The notes below the pieces were generated by a model. The model was not told the DNA's origin, ran no database searches, and saw only the letters and a list, made by a program, of their open reading frames with translations. Positions 63,341 to 64,000 of a DNA stretch of 64,000 nt are shown one piece after another. A program made the translations under genes and the position numbers. Each line of letters opens with the position of its first letter. Positions within the stretch are counted from its first letter, which is position 1. This DNA is from GH45 sp046704385 (GTDB taxonomy: Bacteria > Bacteroidota > Bacteroidia > Bacteroidales > SZUA-534): positions 136,092-200,091 of the forward strand of contig JBJKSB010000013.1 of assembly GCA_046704385.1 (NCBI GenBank), given 5' to 3'.

Positions 63341-64000
63341 TCACAATAATGAGTCTTAAAAAGCTATAAGTCAAACACTTATAGCTTTTTCTTTTTATTT
63401 ACTAAAACAATACTAAAACATTTTGGTAAGTAATTGAATGTTAGATGTTTATTGAGGAATATTTTTCAATAACAGAATATTTGAAAAGTTGAGGTCAAAT
63501 TTTTAAATCTTATTGTTTAGTAAAACAATGCTAAAACAAAGTTTACTTTAATTTATAGTTATTTATTATAAGGTTGTTTTAAAAGGAGTTAGATTAGTAT
63601 TATATTTGTTTATTAGTCAGGCATATAAAGGTAAAATGAAGTAAATAAAAGTAATTAAAAATATACCCGATGGGATCACAATAATGAATCTTAAAAAGCT
63701 ATAAGTCAAACACTTATGGCTTTTTCTTTTTGTTTACTAAAACTATACTAAAACATTTTGGTAAGTAGCTGAATGTTAGATATTTATTAAGGAATATTAT
63801 TCAATATGAGAATATTTGATAAGTTGAGGTCAATTTTTCAAATCTTATTGTTTAGTAAAACAATGCTAAAACAAAGTTTACTTTAGTTTATAGTTATTTA
63901 TTATAAGGTTGTTTTTAAGGGAGTTGAAATAGTATTATATTTGTTTATTAGTTAAGTAGTTAGAGGTAAATTGAAGTAAATAAGAGTAATTATCAATATA
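63341..64000. repeat. 335-bp tandem repeat (two units, second cut by the window end)
   Basis: TCACAATAATGA starts unit 1 at 63341 and unit 2 at 63676, and the two units remain similar along their full length to 64000 with scattered substitutions. Each carries a 14-bp stem-loop (AAAAAGCTATAAGT with ACTTATAGCTTTTT at 63358-63390; the second at 63693-63725 with one changed base still pairing as G-T) followed by a T-rich run. Each also carries repeated ACTAAAACA/AGTAAAACA motifs. There is no reading frame of note. Confidence 0.85.

Overview
The window looks like a chromosome segment of an anaerobic or facultative Bacteroidota, probably of the Bacteroidales/Marinilabiliales kind. The evidence is low GC, several TAnnTTTG (-7) promoter boxes, a glycosidase with a type IX secretion (T9SS) C-terminal sorting domain, a TonB-dependent receptor with a carboxypeptidase-regulatory-like N-terminus, DUF1573 and SiaB-like proteins, and palindromic intergenic repeats. 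This assignment is inferred from content, not from a marker-gene comparison. I saw no rRNA or tRNA genes and no CRISPR array.

Layout. 0-8 kb: a membrane sulfatase-fold phosphoglycerol-transferase-like enzyme, a diacylglycerol-kinase-like lipid kinase and two tandem PiT phosphate transporters, each carrying a PhoU-like tail. 8-13.6 kb: a NarL-type two-component pair, a lone receiver-like protein whose phospho-Asp is Glu, CheW, and a chemoreceptor broken by an amber codon. 13.8-22.4 kb: a small secreted domain protein, a repeat-rich gap, a TonB receptor plus beta-helix lipoprotein, and a PhoB/PhoR-like pair. 22.7-28.4 kb: a class D beta-lactamase, a T9SS-exported GH13 enzyme, a frameshifted methyltransferase, a 21-bp repeat array and an amino-acid permease. 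28.5-30.3 kb (minus strand): hgcA-hgcB-marR, the mercury-methylation pair with a cysteine-rich MarR regulator and a 35-bp inverted repeat at the hgcA start. 30.3-34.9 kb: five minus-strand genes (transglutaminase-like, CPBP protease, GNAT, NfeD, EI24). 35-41.6 kb: a glycosyltransferase, purB, an MsbA-like ABC exporter, a GT-C-type enzyme and a SiaB-like kinase. 41.7-50.7 kb: an adenylyl cyclase, meaB, DUF1573, MscS, two secreted unknowns, two thioredoxins and a DsrE-like lipoprotein. 50.9-57.5 kb: one minus-strand gene for a roughly 2,220-residue protein that joins an aminotransferase-fold domain to an HprK/PEPCK-like P-loop domain. 58.5-61.1 kb: a defence-like patch with a nuclease-helicase (DUF2075/Schlafen-like), a small partner and a truncated Vsr endonuclease. 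61.1-64 kb: mostly non-coding DNA with at least four kinds of tandem repeat and one DUF1232 gene.

How the genes fit together. The phosphate transporters, TonB receptor/lipoprotein and PhoBR-like pair may form a loose phosphate-acquisition neighbourhood (inference). The hgcAB-marR unit is the clearest specialised system: HgcA (corrinoid methyl carrier) and HgcB (ferredoxin) are established as jointly required for methylmercury formation, and the adjacent regulator and operator-like palindrome suggest metal- or thiol-responsive control. The strongest candidates for something not well described are the giant fusion protein, the three helically phased 21-bp arrays, and the regulated form of the hgcAB operon.
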